The notes: generated by a model from the letters alone, not told the origin. A DNA stretch of 64,000 bases from Alcaligenaceae bacterium (GCA_013416395.1 JACCEP010000005.1:186001-250000), one strand, 5' to 3'. Shown: positions 50,127-60,126, numbered from the stretch's first letter. Numbers and translations are program-made.

Positions 50127-50655
50127 CCTTAGCTAACGCAAGCTTAATTGATATCATCGGGGCGCAAGCGCCTCCGGCATATCTCGCGAGCCAGGTTTAC
50201 ACGTTGTGCATTTTTTTCTGCATACAGATGTGAAGCTGCATACTTAAATCGCCATTGCCATTGCTGCAGCTACTGCAATTGCTACGCTACTGCTGCTTAT
50301 TGCTACTGTTACCGCTCCTACTGTTGCTACGGCTACTGCCGTTGCAAAAGCTACTGCGATTGTCACTGCCGTCGACCGCTGCCGATTGCGTCACCATTCA
50401 GGTTACTTACTCCGCTAGCGGCTTCACGGCGTATGTAGTCGTATAACCATGTTATGGACTGAAGCTCGTGCAGGGCGCTCCACTGCGAAAGCGCATCTGC
50501 CGCTACGACATTTTTTGCTACAACATTTGCTGCTGTGGGATTTACCGCTAGGGATGTTCCAGCTACGGCATTTATCGCTACGGCGTTTGCTGTCGAGGCG
50601 GCCTCGGCTATATTTGCCGCTGCCGCTGCCGCTGCCGCTGCCGCTGCTGCCCTCG
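50127..50655 (+). other. Noncoding region with codon-phased GCN/ACN triplet bias
   Basis: These 529 nt hold no recognisable gene. From about 50246 to 50395 and 50500 to 50665 the plus strand is dominated by GCT, GCC and ACN triplets in one phase, reading as Ala-Thr-rich with no start codon. (GCCGCT) runs five times near 50619-50648. The complementary frame reads as Ala-Val-Thr. It lies directly downstream of the anti-sigma gene. It may be a decayed Ala-rich coding region or expanded triplet DNA. Confidence 0.6.
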
Positions 50656-52089
50656 CTACTGCATTGAGCCTTTAGGTGCAACGTTTGTGGCTTGGGTGGT
50701 TGGTGCAGGCTCCGGCGCGCCAAACGTGATGACTTGGCCGATGAACAATACGGGACCACTTGGGCTCGCATTTGGCGAGCCGCCTTGTGGTTCGAGTGTC
50801 ATTTCAAACAGCTGATCTTCACCCAATGTGCCCATGAGTGATGCCGGAACCGTTACCGGGAGGTTGGGGTCTATGAGGCCCAGCGAACGAGCCTGCGGCA
50901 TGGAGGCACTTCGGGTCCATAGCTGTACGGATGTGTCGGCAGGTATGTCGCTGCGCACCTGTGGCTTCATCAATACATTGCCTTGTGGATCGAACGTAAC
51001 AACCCATCCTGGCGTGGATGTTTGCCCGGGTGCCTGCAAAATGGCAGCCTGGGTTGGTGCGACGGTCACAATATTGATGGGTGGCTGCGCAGGCTGAGAG
51101 GGTATGACTGCGAGTACCAAGGCAATACCGGCAAAAATAGCTGTAGCAGCGCGCCAAACCCAGATATTGCCGGCGACGCTTTGGTGCGATGCTTTTGGCT
51201 GGCGGGCGCCAGGATGGACCGCCCTGTCGTGTGTTGCTTTTGCCGCGGCCATTGATGCGGGAGCGGGTGCACGTGCAGATGTAGGTGCGTGTGCTGGAGC
51301 TGGCGCAGCTGTACGTGCAGGTGTGGGTGCAGGTGCATGTGTGGAAGCATCTGTGCGCGCAGGTGCGGGTGTGGTGTGCGTCGTGGAGGCAGCAGCGCCA
51401 TCGTTTAGGCGATCAGAAGTACGAGGCCGATCTGCAGGGTTAACCCCGATTTGTTCTGTAGCAATGCTACGGTTGGGGGGGGCATAGGCGGTTTTGGTAT
51501 CTGGCGGCGGCGTGATGCTGTCATTTTTCTCAGCACTGTGCCCAAACGAGGGTTCGAGCCGTGGCGCCGCTGGGGTTTGCGGTGTGCTGCGGCTTCTTAG
51601 CCAACAGGTGGCTGTGTGCTCCGCCGTGTCTGTACTGATGGTGCTGGGCTGTGGGGTTGTTGCACGACTCGTCGCGCGGGAGCCTGCAGGCTGCGACGTC
51701 GGTATGCCAGCTTTTTCCGTGTTTTCGGACTGCTCCGACAGAGGCGGCTGCAAAGGTGTGTGTGAGTCTGCTGCGATTGTTGTCACGTCGGGCTCATGCG
51801 CAGCGCCATTTACGGCGGCGGCAGGCTTTCGATACAGGCTTGATGGCGCTGGCGTAGTGTCGTGACCGAGTGTGGTCTGAATGCGCTGCAACAGCAGTGG
51901 CGACGGATCCATTGGCGGCAATACGTCGCTGAGATCAAGCAGGCTGTCTTCCCAGTCTAGCGCCAGGGCGATGGCTTCGTCGCTTTCGCTTAGCAGCCTG
52001 TGCGCGCGGGCGGTGTCGTGCGAGCTTAATAAGCCCAGCGTGTACTCTGCAATGAGAACATTGTGTTTTGAAATGTCGGTGCTGCTCAT
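50656..52089 (-). CDS. RskA-like anti-sigma factor with long disordered linker
   Basis: A 477-residue inner-membrane protein. Residues 1-80 form a sigma-binding anti-sigma domain (NVLIAEYTLGLLSSHDTARA). Residues about 85-300 are a Thr/Pro/Ala-rich low-complexity linker. One membrane helix lies near 307-330, and a periplasmic RskA domain (about 340-465) follows, ending before VLFIGQVITFG. Typical homologues are about 230-260 residues, so the linker is a large expansion. The start overlaps the sigma gene stop by 4 nt, which couples their translation. Confidence 0.85.
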   Translation of the reverse strand: MSSTDISKHNVLIAEYTLGLLSSHDTARAHRLLSESDEAIALALDWEDSLLDLSDVLPPMDPSPLLLQRIQTTLGHDTTPAPSSLYRKPAAAVNGAAHEPDVTTIAADSHTPLQPPLSEQSENTEKAGIPTSQPAGSRATSRATTPQPSTISTDTAEHTATCWLRSRSTPQTPAAPRLEPSFGHSAEKNDSITPPPDTKTAYAPPNRSIATEQIGVNPADRPRTSDRLNDGAAASTTHTTPAPARTDASTHAPAPTPARTAAPAPAHAPTSARAPAPASMAAAKATHDRAVHPGARQPKASHQSVAGNIWVWRAATAIFAGIALVLAVIPSQPAQPPINIVTVAPTQAAILQAPGQTSTPGWVVTFDPQGNVLMKPQVRSDIPADTSVQLWTRSASMPQARSLGLIDPNLPVTVPASLMGTLGEDQLFEMTLEPQGGSPNASPSGPVLFIGQVITFGAPEPAPTTQATNVAPKGSMQ

Positions 52090-52616
52090 GCTTGGCGCAG
52101 CTCCCGCAAGTGGCTAAGGCCTACTTGAGCACGCATGCGTGCCTGTATCGGCGATATCTTCAGCCTCGTGGCGATCTGCTCATACGAATAGCCTTTGTAA
52201 AAGGCCATCAATATCGGATGACGCTGGCTTTCATCAAGCCGGGTCAAGGCATTGAGCAGGCTAGTTGCCGATTGACCAGGTTCGGGTGTTAGCACAGGCA
52301 GCGATTCGGATGAAGTCGCGCCTTTCAACGTGTAGGATGAAGACTGACGAAGGCGCTTCAAGGCCCGGTATCTTAATATGCTGTACAGCCACGCCCGGCC
52401 TTTGCCGGAGCTTGCATCAAAGCTTTCTGCGTTTTTCCAGACCAGCACAAAGGTATCGCAGACCAGTTCTTCTGCTGCGGCCCGTTGGCCGAGCATGGAC
52501 ATGCCCAGCGCTAGCATGCGGGGTGCCTCGTATTCGTAAAGACGTTGAAACGCTTTTTGGTCGCCCCTTGCGCAAGCAAGAAGGGTGGCTTCGTAATCGA
52601 AGGGTGAAACAGTCAT
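52086..52616 (-). CDS. ECF-type RNA polymerase sigma factor
   Basis: A 176-residue ECF sigma factor with region 2 (AFQRLYEYEAPRMLALGMSM and SGKGRAWLYSILRYRALKRL) and region 4 (LDESQRHPILMAFYKGYSYE and a helix-turn-helix). It lies upstream of an RskA-like anti-sigma, the common SigK/RskA arrangement. ATG 52616 has a GGAG site; the frame runs to 52679 without support. The stimulus and regulon are unknown. Confidence 0.9.
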   Translation of the reverse strand: MTVSPFDYEATLLACARGDQKAFQRLYEYEAPRMLALGMSMLGQRAAAEELVCDTFVLVWKNAESFDASSGKGRAWLYSILRYRALKRLRQSSSYTLKGATSSESLPVLTPEPGQSATSLLNALTRLDESQRHPILMAFYKGYSYEQIATRLKISPIQARMRAQVGLSHLRELRQA

Positions 52617-52801
52617 ACAGTCTCCGGCAGAGACGCGGAGGTCTCCGCGTGCACAATGCCGATATTGTAGTAGCAGCACGGCCTTTTTCTGGTGCCAATA
52701 GACGTGTCAGAGTATTTCAATGCCGTGCAGGCTACTCATGAGCGCAACGCCGTCAGTGCGTACAATGTCAGACGCGCTAACTTTCACCAAGTGTTTCTTG
52801 C

Positions 52802-54592
52802 ATGTCTGCCTCTCCGGCCCCCTCTTCAAGTAAACGGAACGATCTTTCGGTTCTGAAATCGTTGCTGCCTTATGTGTGGCAATTTAAATACCGTGTCATT
52901 GCGGCATTGGCCTGTCTGGTGGCCGCGAAAGTGGCCAGCGTCATCCTGCCTATTTTTCTTAAAGACATTGTCGACCAGCTTAGTGTGCCGGCCACCTTGA
53001 TGGCCTTGCCCGTTGCGGCCTTGCTGGGCTATGGTTTTGCGCGGTTGGCGAGCAGTGTTTTTGGTGAACTGCGCGATGCATTGTTTGCACGCGTAACCCA
53101 GGGCTCTGTGCGTCGTATTGCCACTCAGTTGTTTTCGCATCTTTTTTCGCTGTCGCTGCGTTTTCACATGGACCGTCAAACTGGCGGTTTAAGTCGTGAC
53201 ATTGAGCGGGGAACCAAAGGTATCGGGTTTCTGCTCAACTTTACGGTGTTCAATATTTTGCCCACACTGCTTGAGTTGAGCATGGTTACGGGTATTTTGG
53301 TGTGGCGGTATGACATCCGCTTTGCCGCCGTCACGCTGGGTACGATCGGCGCTTACATCGCTTTTACACTGTTGGTTACCGAAAAACGCATGGTTTACCG
53401 TCGAACCATGAACAGTCTGGATAGCAAAGCCAACAGCAAGGCGATTGATGCCTTAATCAATTACGAGACCGTCAAATACTTTGGTAATGAAACGTACGAA
53501 GTAAGCCGTTATGACCACAATCTGGGCGAATGGGCAGATTCGGCTGTAAAGAACCAGATATCCCTGAACCTGCTCAACATTGGCCAAGGGGTAATCATTA
53601 CGGTGGGTGTAACCCTGCTGTTGTGGTTGTCGGCGTCCGGTGTGGTCAGTAAGACCATGACAGTTGGTGATGTCGTGCTGGTTTCCGCTTACCTTACGCA
53701 GCTTTATGCACCGCTTAACTTTCTGGGCTTTGTATACCGTGAAATCAAGCATTCACTGGCCGACATGGATCGCATGTTTGGCTTGCTTGCGCAGGGTCAG
53801 GAAGTTGCCGACCACCCCGATGCGCACAAGCTGAAATCGCGCCAGGCAGAAATTGTTTTCGAGGGCGTGGACTTTAACTACGAAGACGATCGCCCCATAT
53901 TGCGTAACGTGAGTTTTTCGATTCCGGCGGGCAAGACGGTGGCGGTTGTAGGGTCGTCGGGTGCGGGCAAGTCGACGCTCTCCAAGTTGCTGTTTCGCTT
54001 TTACGATGTTAACGGCGGAGCCATACGCATAAATGGTCAGGATATTCGCGAGCTTACTCAGGCAAGCTTGCGCCAGCATATTGGCATCGTGCCACAAGAT
54101 ACCGTGCTCTTTAACGACACTATTTTGTACAACATTGCTTATGGCAACCCGCTCGCAAGCCAGGATGAAATCATTCGCGCCGCACAGGCCGCACGAATCC
54201 ATGATTTCGTTCTTAGTCTGCCCAAGGGCTACCAGACGCTCGTTGGCGAACGTGGCCTGAAGCTTTCTGGCGGCGAAAAGCAGCGGGTGGCTATTGCCCG
54301 CACCATTTTGAAAGACCCACCCATACTGGTATTTGATGAGGCCACCAGTGCCCTCGACACACGTACCGAGCGTGCCATTCAGCAAGAGCTGGAACAAGTG
54401 GCTCGTGATCGCAGCACATTGATGATTGCCCATCGTTTGTCGACCATTGTCAACGCCGATGAAATCATTGTGCTGGAGCATGGCAGTGTGCTGGAGCGCG
54501 GTACACATGCACAACTCTTGCGACTGCAAGGCCGTTACGCCCAGATGTGGGCGATGCAGCAGGCGGGCGAGGAAGCGTCTTTGGACGTGTAG
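52802..54592 (+). CDS. ABC exporter of the Atm1/HMT type
   Basis: A 596-residue half-transporter: six membrane helices (about residues 30-310), then an ATPase domain with Walker A VVGSSGAGKSTLSKLLF, signature LSGGEKQRVAIAR and Walker B ILVFDEATSALD. It is most like bacterial Atm1 proteins, which export glutathione-bound metals or sulfur compounds and link to Fe-S metabolism and metal stress. Its conserved region FHMDRQTGGLSRDIERGTKG is typical of this subfamily. It starts divergent from the sigma factor and stands alone. Confidence 0.9.
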   Translation: MSASPAPSSSKRNDLSVLKSLLPYVWQFKYRVIAALACLVAAKVASVILPIFLKDIVDQLSVPATLMALPVAALLGYGFARLASSVFGELRDALFARVTQGSVRRIATQLFSHLFSLSLRFHMDRQTGGLSRDIERGTKGIGFLLNFTVFNILPTLLELSMVTGILVWRYDIRFAAVTLGTIGAYIAFTLLVTEKRMVYRRTMNSLDSKANSKAIDALINYETVKYFGNETYEVSRYDHNLGEWADSAVKNQISLNLLNIGQGVIITVGVTLLLWLSASGVVSKTMTVGDVVLVSAYLTQLYAPLNFLGFVYREIKHSLADMDRMFGLLAQGQEVADHPDAHKLKSRQAEIVFEGVDFNYEDDRPILRNVSFSIPAGKTVAVVGSSGAGKSTLSKLLFRFYDVNGGAIRINGQDIRELTQASLRQHIGIVPQDTVLFNDTILYNIAYGNPLASQDEIIRAAQAARIHDFVLSLPKGYQTLVGERGLKLSGGEKQRVAIARTILKDPPILVFDEATSALDTRTERAIQQELEQVARDRSTLMIAHRLSTIVNADEIIVLEHGSVLERGTHAQLLRLQGRYAQMWAMQQAGEEASLDV

Positions 54593-54609
54593 CGTTTGAA
54601 AACGGGCTT

Positions 54610-54633
54610 GTCAGGGGTAAGCAGAACCCTGAC
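54610..54633. terminator. Hairpin between convergent genes
   Basis: GTCAGGG (54610-54616) pairs perfectly with CCCTGAC (54627-54633) between the ABC exporter stop and the end of the IclR gene. It has no U tract, so it is a weak terminator candidate. Confidence 0.4.
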
Positions 54634-54666
54634 GTGCCAGGTGGGCAGGGGTGTTAACGAGGCAAC

Positions 54667-55443
54667 TTACAGCATGGCCATGTTTTCGTTAAACGTATCA
54701 GCGATATGCTCGGCCGCCTCTCGTAATGCGGGCAGAAAGTGCTTGAGACTCTCGGTCGAAGCGCGATCCGCCGATGATTGAATCGCCACCGCCGCACAGG
54801 CTCGCGAGCGCCCCTGCATGACCGGAACAGCAATCGCCACAATGCCTGGCATGTATTCCTGGTTATTGACGCTCAGGCGATTTTTTCGGATGGAAATCAG
54901 CTCTTGCCATAGCACGTCACGGTCAGTAATTGTCTGACTGGTGCTGCCGCGCAATGGAAGCTTGTTCAAGAGCCGTTCTCGCTGCTGTCTGGGCAGAAAG
55001 CTCATCATGAGCTTACCGCTGGCTGTGCAGTGCAGCGGCACACGTGAACCTGCGCTCAATATCGTGGACAGAGGCCAGTTGGCTTCGACCCTGTCCAGAT
55101 AAACAATGCCGTCCCCGGTGGACATGGCCAGATTACAGGTCTCATCCACGGTATCCACCAATTCTTGCAATATGGCACGCCGCGCTGCGGCAGGGCCGTC
55201 GACCATCAGCATGTTGACGGCCATTTTTCGTACGCGTGAAGAACATTCGTAATGTTTTCCGGGCCCATTGCGTGAAATGATCCAGGCGCTTTCCAGCTGC
55301 TTGAGCAGGCGATGTACGGACTGTTTGGGCAGCTCGATACGCTCAGAAATTTGCGCAAGCGTCAGTGGTTCTCGTGCGGCCGAGATGATTTCAATAATAC
55401 GAAAGGCGCGGATCGCCGCTGCGTTGGCCTGAGTGGAAGACAT
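54667..55443 (-). CDS. sauR: IclR-family regulator, probable SauR of sulfoacetate genes
   Basis: A 258-residue IclR protein: winged helix (residues about 8-65, FRIIEIISAAREPLTLAQIS) and effector-binding domain. It begins at ATG 55443 with an AAGGAG site; TTG 55470 also lies in frame. It is divergent from the acylating dehydrogenase gene with 204 nt between. This matches the layout described for the sauRSTU sulfoacetate cluster in Cupriavidus necator; the gene symbol rests on that context. Confidence 0.75.
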   Translation of the reverse strand: MSSTQANAAAIRAFRIIEIISAAREPLTLAQISERIELPKQSVHRLLKQLESAWIISRNGPGKHYECSSRVRKMAVNMLMVDGPAAARRAILQELVDTVDETCNLAMSTGDGIVYLDRVEANWPLSTILSAGSRVPLHCTASGKLMMSFLPRQQRERLLNKLPLRGSTSQTITDRDVLWQELISIRKNRLSVNNQEYMPGIVAIAVPVMQGRSRACAAVAIQSSADRASTESLKHFLPALREAAEHIADTFNENMAML

Positions 55444-55647
55444 GCGGGGCTCCTTGAGAACTCGGTTCAATGTAGTCCCGAAAATTGAATATTTCCAGTC
55501 AGCGTCAGCCTGAGTATACGAATACTTGAAAAATGGGACGTTTTATTTCTATGACAGCGTAGATTCTATACGGACGGACAGCCACATTTCGATCAATTAT
55601 TCACAAAAACCAGGTGTCGGACCCACGATGCCAACAGGAGATGACAA

Positions 55648-57090
55648 GTGATGGAGCTTCAGGAAAAAAAACCGTATGCACCCACCGATTGCTGCCTTGA
55701 GGTGGACGCGCTGATCAGGAGGGCACGTGCGGCCCAGATAGTATTTGCGGATCAGGGACAGCAAGTGCTTGATGATGCTGTTGCCGCCGTCGGCTGGGCC
55801 ATTATGGAGCCGCAGCGCAACAGGCAATTGGCCGAAATGGCGGTTCACGATACCGGTCTGGGTAACGTAGAAGACAAGATAAAGAAAAACTATAGAAAAA
55901 CCCTGGGTTTGTTGCGCGATCTGCAAGGGGTGCGCAGTACCGGGGTTATTGCTCAAAATGATGCGCCAGGCATTACTGAGATTGGGCGTGCTGTCGGTGT
56001 TGTGGCCGCGATTACGCCTTCTACCAACCCTGCTGCGACGCCAGCAAACAAAATCATCAATGCTCTGAAGTGCGGAAACGCGGTCATCATTGCGCCTTCG
56101 CCCAAAGGCCTGGGTGCCTGCGAGCTACTGGTGCAGTTCATTCATGCTGAATTCGAAAAATGCGGTTTGTCTAAGGATCTTGTGCAGGTTTTGCCTGCGC
56201 CCATTAGCAAAGCCATGACAACAGAGCTTATGCGGCAGGCCGATCTGGTGGTGGCGACGGGCTCGCAATCGAATGTGCGTCTAGCCTATACGTGCGGCAC
56301 GCCAGCGTTTGGCGTCGGGGCGGGTAATGTGGCATCTATTGTCGATACCTCGGCCAACCTTGCTGAGGCTGCCGAGAAAATCATTCAGTCCAAGACTTTT
56401 GATAATGCCACCAGTTGCTCTTCGGAGAATAGTGTGGTGATTCTGGACAGTGTGTATGACGCCATGCTGGATGCCTTGCGTGCTCGCGGTGCTGTGCTGC
56501 TGGCGCCAGAGGAGCGGCAGCATTTGCTCGATGCCATGTGGCTGGATGGACGATTGAACCCGGCCATTACAGGCAAGGGCGCAGCCTATATTGCTCGTTT
56601 GGTGGGCATGGATCTGACGGATCGCATTGCGGCCGAAGCGTGCTCTGTATTGCTGGTCGAAGAGCAGGGGATTGGTGAGGATTATCCATTTTCAGGGGAA
56701 AAGCTCTCGCCGGTACTTGCTGTGTATCGCGCAAGAGATTTTGCCGACGCCAGCCTCATTGTGTCGCGCTTGTATGCGTATATGGGAGCTGGGCACTCGG
56801 TCAGCCTGCATTCTACTGACGCCGATAAGGCATTGCTGTTAGGCCAGACCTTGCCTGTGTCGCGGGTAATCGTCAATCAGGCGCATTGCTTTGCAACAGG
56901 CGGCAATTTCGATAACAGTCTGCCATTTTCACTTTCTATGGGTTGTGGAACCTGGGGAGGAAATAATTTCTCGGACAACATGAGCTACAGGCATTACATG
57001 AACACGACTCGTGTGGTGTCGCGGGTCGCTGAAAGAAAGCCTTCGAATGAAGATGTGCTGGGCAGTTACTTTGCGAGGTACGGGGCATGA
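55648..57090 (+). CDS. sauS: Acylating aldehyde dehydrogenase, probable sulfoacetaldehyde dehydrogenase
   Basis: A 480-residue CoA-dependent aldehyde dehydrogenase of the EutE/AdhE type, with catalytic Cys257 (NATSCSSENSVV) and the cofactor region TPSTNPAATPANKIINALK. SauS interconverts sulfoacetyl-CoA and sulfoacetaldehyde. The specific call rests on its place between an IclR regulator, a CoA ligase and an MFS importer, an order matching sauRSTU. GTG 55648 or ATG 55651 is the start; an AGGAG site precedes both. It overlaps the next gene by 4 nt. Confidence 0.8.
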   Translation: MMELQEKKPYAPTDCCLEVDALIRRARAAQIVFADQGQQVLDDAVAAVGWAIMEPQRNRQLAEMAVHDTGLGNVEDKIKKNYRKTLGLLRDLQGVRSTGVIAQNDAPGITEIGRAVGVVAAITPSTNPAATPANKIINALKCGNAVIIAPSPKGLGACELLVQFIHAEFEKCGLSKDLVQVLPAPISKAMTTELMRQADLVVATGSQSNVRLAYTCGTPAFGVGAGNVASIVDTSANLAEAAEKIIQSKTFDNATSCSSENSVVILDSVYDAMLDALRARGAVLLAPEERQHLLDAMWLDGRLNPAITGKGAAYIARLVGMDLTDRIAAEACSVLLVEEQGIGEDYPFSGEKLSPVLAVYRARDFADASLIVSRLYAYMGAGHSVSLHSTDADKALLLGQTLPVSRVIVNQAHCFATGGNFDNSLPFSLSMGCGTWGGNNFSDNMSYRHYMNTTRVVSRVAERKPSNEDVLGSYFARYGA

Positions 57091-58631
57091 GCAACGCTAT
57101 GACATTTTCTGATTTGATCGCATCGCTTGCCAGCGATATGGGCGACAAGCCTTATTTGATCTCCAGCCCTGACGCAGGGGTATTGACCTACCAACGCCTT
57201 CATTCACAGTGCGTAGAGTTGGGCAGTTTTTTTGCCAGACAAGGCCTGACGCAGGGCGACAAGGTATCTGTTTATCTTCCCAATGGCGAGCAGACGGCCG
57301 TGTTGCTTTTGGGGATTATGGCCAACGGTCTGGTGGCCAACCCCGTCAATTTAATGTGCCAGGAATCGCAGCTTAAGCACATTCTTCTTCATTCGGATAC
57401 ACGCCTTATTTTCACCACGCCGGAGCTCGTTGCCGCGCTGGAATCGGCTTTACGTGGTACGGGTCGTGAAATCCCGCTGATCATGTGTGACCCGGCCGCA
57501 CACGGCCTGCCCGCACAGGTCGTGACCGTATCTACGCAGGAGGGCTCGTCGCCTGCCGGTCTGCCCAGACTTGAGCCATCGGATGAGGCGCTGATCATGT
57601 ACACATCGGGCACGACGGGGCTGCCAAAAGGGGTGTTGTTAAGCCATGAGAACCTTATTTTCAATGCGCGCAACGTCAGCGTCGAGCACAGACTGACCGC
57701 GCAGGACCGCGTACTGGGATCGCTTCCGCTGTACCACATTAATGGGCTGGTACTTACGCTGGTCACGCCGCTGGTTCATCAGGGCACTGTCGTGATGACG
57801 CCACGTTTTTCGGCCGCCACTTTTTGGGCCGATGCATGTCGCTATGAGTGCACGTGGGTCAATGTGGTGCCAACAATTATTGCCTATCTGCTCAATGATG
57901 AAACGCCTTGCGCAGAACTGGATCTGACACGGCTTCGGTTCTGCCGCTCTGCATCGTCAGCGTTGGCGCCCGAGCACCATAGAGCGTTTGAAAAACGGTT
58001 TGGCCTGGACATTATTGAAACCATGGGTTTGACAGAGACTGCCGCGCCGTCTTTCAGCAATCCATATGATCACGCAGACCGCCGCGTAGGCAGTATAGGA
58101 AAGCCTTCCGGGACGCAGGCGAAGATTATCGGTACCAACGACCAGCAAGTGCCGCATGGTGAGCTGGGTGAGATTGTGCTGACTGGCAAAAATGTGATGC
58201 TGGGCTATTACAAGGATGCGGTCAAAACACAGGAGTCGTTTACCGATGAGGGATGGCTGCGGACGGGGGATGTGGGCTATCAGGACGAGCAGGGGTATTT
58301 TTACATCACTGGCCGGGCAAAGGAGCTGATTATCAAGGGCGGCGAAAACATTGCTCCACGAGAAATTGATGAGGCCGTGATTAAACACCCGAGCATATTG
58401 GACGCAGCCGCGGTTGGGGTGCCGCATCCCGAGTATGGACAGGATATCGCCGTTTATCTGGTGCTGCGCGAACACGCTGAGTTTGATGTGAGCGACATGC
58501 AAAGGCATTGCCTGGCCGAGCTGGGCAAGTACAAGTCACCCAGCCGTTATGTTGTGGTCGACGAGCTGCCACGAGGCCCGTCAGGAAAGGTTCAGCGCCT
58601 GAAGTTGCTGGACCTTCCGGGCCTTGCATAA
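57087..58631 (+). CDS. sauT: Acyl-CoA ligase, probable sulfoacetate-CoA ligase
   Basis: A 514-residue AMP-forming ligase. Phosphate-binding loop MYTSGTTGLPKGVLLSHENL (residues about 172-191), hinge region YFYITGRAKELIIKGGENI and the C-terminal catalytic Lys in GPSGKVQRLKL are all intact. In the sau pathway it activates sulfoacetate as the CoA thioester, which SauS then reduces. Translational coupling (ATGA, 57087-57090) supports joint function. Another small acid is possible as substrate. Confidence 0.8.
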   Translation: MSNAMTFSDLIASLASDMGDKPYLISSPDAGVLTYQRLHSQCVELGSFFARQGLTQGDKVSVYLPNGEQTAVLLLGIMANGLVANPVNLMCQESQLKHILLHSDTRLIFTTPELVAALESALRGTGREIPLIMCDPAAHGLPAQVVTVSTQEGSSPAGLPRLEPSDEALIMYTSGTTGLPKGVLLSHENLIFNARNVSVEHRLTAQDRVLGSLPLYHINGLVLTLVTPLVHQGTVVMTPRFSAATFWADACRYECTWVNVVPTIIAYLLNDETPCAELDLTRLRFCRSASSALAPEHHRAFEKRFGLDIIETMGLTETAAPSFSNPYDHADRRVGSIGKPSGTQAKIIGTNDQQVPHGELGEIVLTGKNVMLGYYKDAVKTQESFTDEGWLRTGDVGYQDEQGYFYITGRAKELIIKGGENIAPREIDEAVIKHPSILDAAAVGVPHPEYGQDIAVYLVLREHAEFDVSDMQRHCLAELGKYKSPSRYVVVDELPRGPSGKVQRLKLLDLPGLA

Positions 58632-58815
58632 AAAACACTGAAGCCTGACGGCATGCGCCGCCATTCGAGACCTGCACAGGAGCGAAACACAACCCTTTAC
58701 CCAGCATAGCTATAGCGCAAAACCAAGCAACACCGAAGTCTGTATTCGCCTAACTATATTAATGAGCAAACCGGAGATGGCCTTGTGCCTCCCGGGATTG
58801 CTCGAGGAGACAACT

Positions 58816-60126
58816 ATGCGACGTCGCGTGAAAACACATCATCTTATTTTAATGGTGATGTGCCTGATGTATTTCATTGCTTATATCGACAGAGTAAATA
58901 TGTCGGTAGCGGGGCCAGTGATAAGAGATGAGATGGGGTTGAGCAACCTTGAGCTTGGGTTGATTTTCTCCGCATTTGCCTATCCGTATGCGGTCATGCA
59001 AATTTTGGGTGGATGGCTGGCCGATAAGTTTGGCCCACGCAAGGTGCTCCTTGTGCTTTCGCTTATATGGGGAGCGGCAACGCTCATGACCGGTTTCGTG
59101 GGAAGTGTGGCTGCGCTTTTGGTCATGCGCTTTGCACTCGGTCTGGGTGAGGGCGGTGCTTTCCCGACCGCTACGCGTGCTTTCACGTCATGGATGCCAA
59201 CGACACAGCGCGGTTTTGCGCAGGGTGTTACCCATTCGTTCTCGCGGCTGGGAGGGGCGGTTACCCCACCTCTGGTCGTAATGATTATCGCCTATGCGGG
59301 TTGGCGCGAGTCATTCATTCTTCTGGGGTCGCTTAGTCTGGCCTGGACGGTTCTGTACTTTTTTATATTTACCGATACACCGGAAGAGCATCCGCGTATT
59401 ACGCCGGAGGAGCTTGCTGAAATCAACGAGGGCAAGAAGATAACGTCGGGAAAACCAGGCGGCCCGACACCATGGAAGGGGCTGATAAAAGGGATGTGGA
59501 AGGTGACTTTCGTAGATTTTTGCTACGGGTGGTCATTGTGGGTCTATTTGACGTGGCTACCTTCGTACCTGAAGGATGCACGCGGGTTTGATCTTAAGCA
59601 AATGGCGTTGTTCACGGCCTTGCCATTGTTTGCGGGTGTTATCGGAGACACGCTTGGAGGCTTGGTTTCGGACAAACTGCTGAAAATAACCGGAAACCTT
59701 CGCTTTGCCAGAGTGTCGGTGCTAGTGGTCGGCATGGTCGGCTCTCTGATTTTCATGGTGCCCATGATTATGGTCAAAGATCCAATGACCGCCGTGCTTC
59801 TGTTGTCGTTGTCCTTCTTCTTTCTGGAACTCACTAACGCAGTGCTCTGGAGTTTACCGATCGATATCGCCGGAGACTACGCGGGTACCGCTTCTGGCAT
59901 GATGAACACGGGGTTTGGTGTTGCCGGCATGATCTCGCCGGTGGTGTTTGGGTTTTTGATTCAGTCTACCGGAAGTTATTACCTGCCCTTTATGATTTCG
60001 GCAGGGTTGCTGGGTATAGGTGCGGTAATGGCCTTATTCATTAACCCGAACAAAACAGTACGACGAGAGGCACCCGTCGACGCTGAGCACATACGGCTTG
60101 ACGAGATGCGCGTTAACCCAGGTTGA
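58816..60126 (+). CDS. sauU: MFS transporter, probable sulfoacetate importer
   Basis: A 436-residue major facilitator with twelve membrane helices of the anion:cation symporter (ACS) type; YIDRVNMSVAGPVI in helix 1 and GGWLADKFGPRKVLLVLS in loop 2-3 are typical. The start ATG 58816 has a strong GAGGAG site, better than ATG 58762. It lies 184 nt after sauT and matches SauU in position. A strong terminator closes the unit 8 nt after its stop. Confidence 0.8.
   Translation: MRRRVKTHHLILMVMCLMYFIAYIDRVNMSVAGPVIRDEMGLSNLELGLIFSAFAYPYAVMQILGGWLADKFGPRKVLLVLSLIWGAATLMTGFVGSVAALLVMRFALGLGEGGAFPTATRAFTSWMPTTQRGFAQGVTHSFSRLGGAVTPPLVVMIIAYAGWRESFILLGSLSLAWTVLYFFIFTDTPEEHPRITPEELAEINEGKKITSGKPGGPTPWKGLIKGMWKVTFVDFCYGWSLWVYLTWLPSYLKDARGFDLKQMALFTALPLFAGVIGDTLGGLVSDKLLKITGNLRFARVSVLVVGMVGSLIFMVPMIMVKDPMTAVLLLSLSFFFLELTNAVLWSLPIDIAGDYAGTASGMMNTGFGVAGMISPVVFGFLIQSTGSYYLPFMISAGLLGIGAVMALFINPNKTVRREAPVDAEHIRLDEMRVNPG

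Noticed and set aside
50148-50438. Plus-strand ORF with many Cys and Tyr, superficially like a metallothionein
   Set aside because: The Cys/Tyr pattern comes from reading GCTACN triplets out of phase; no ribosome site and no known Cys spacing.
51104-51487. Plus-strand Ala-Gly-rich ORF
   Set aside because: Antisense of the low-complexity linker of the anti-sigma factor, whose frame has clear domains on both sides.
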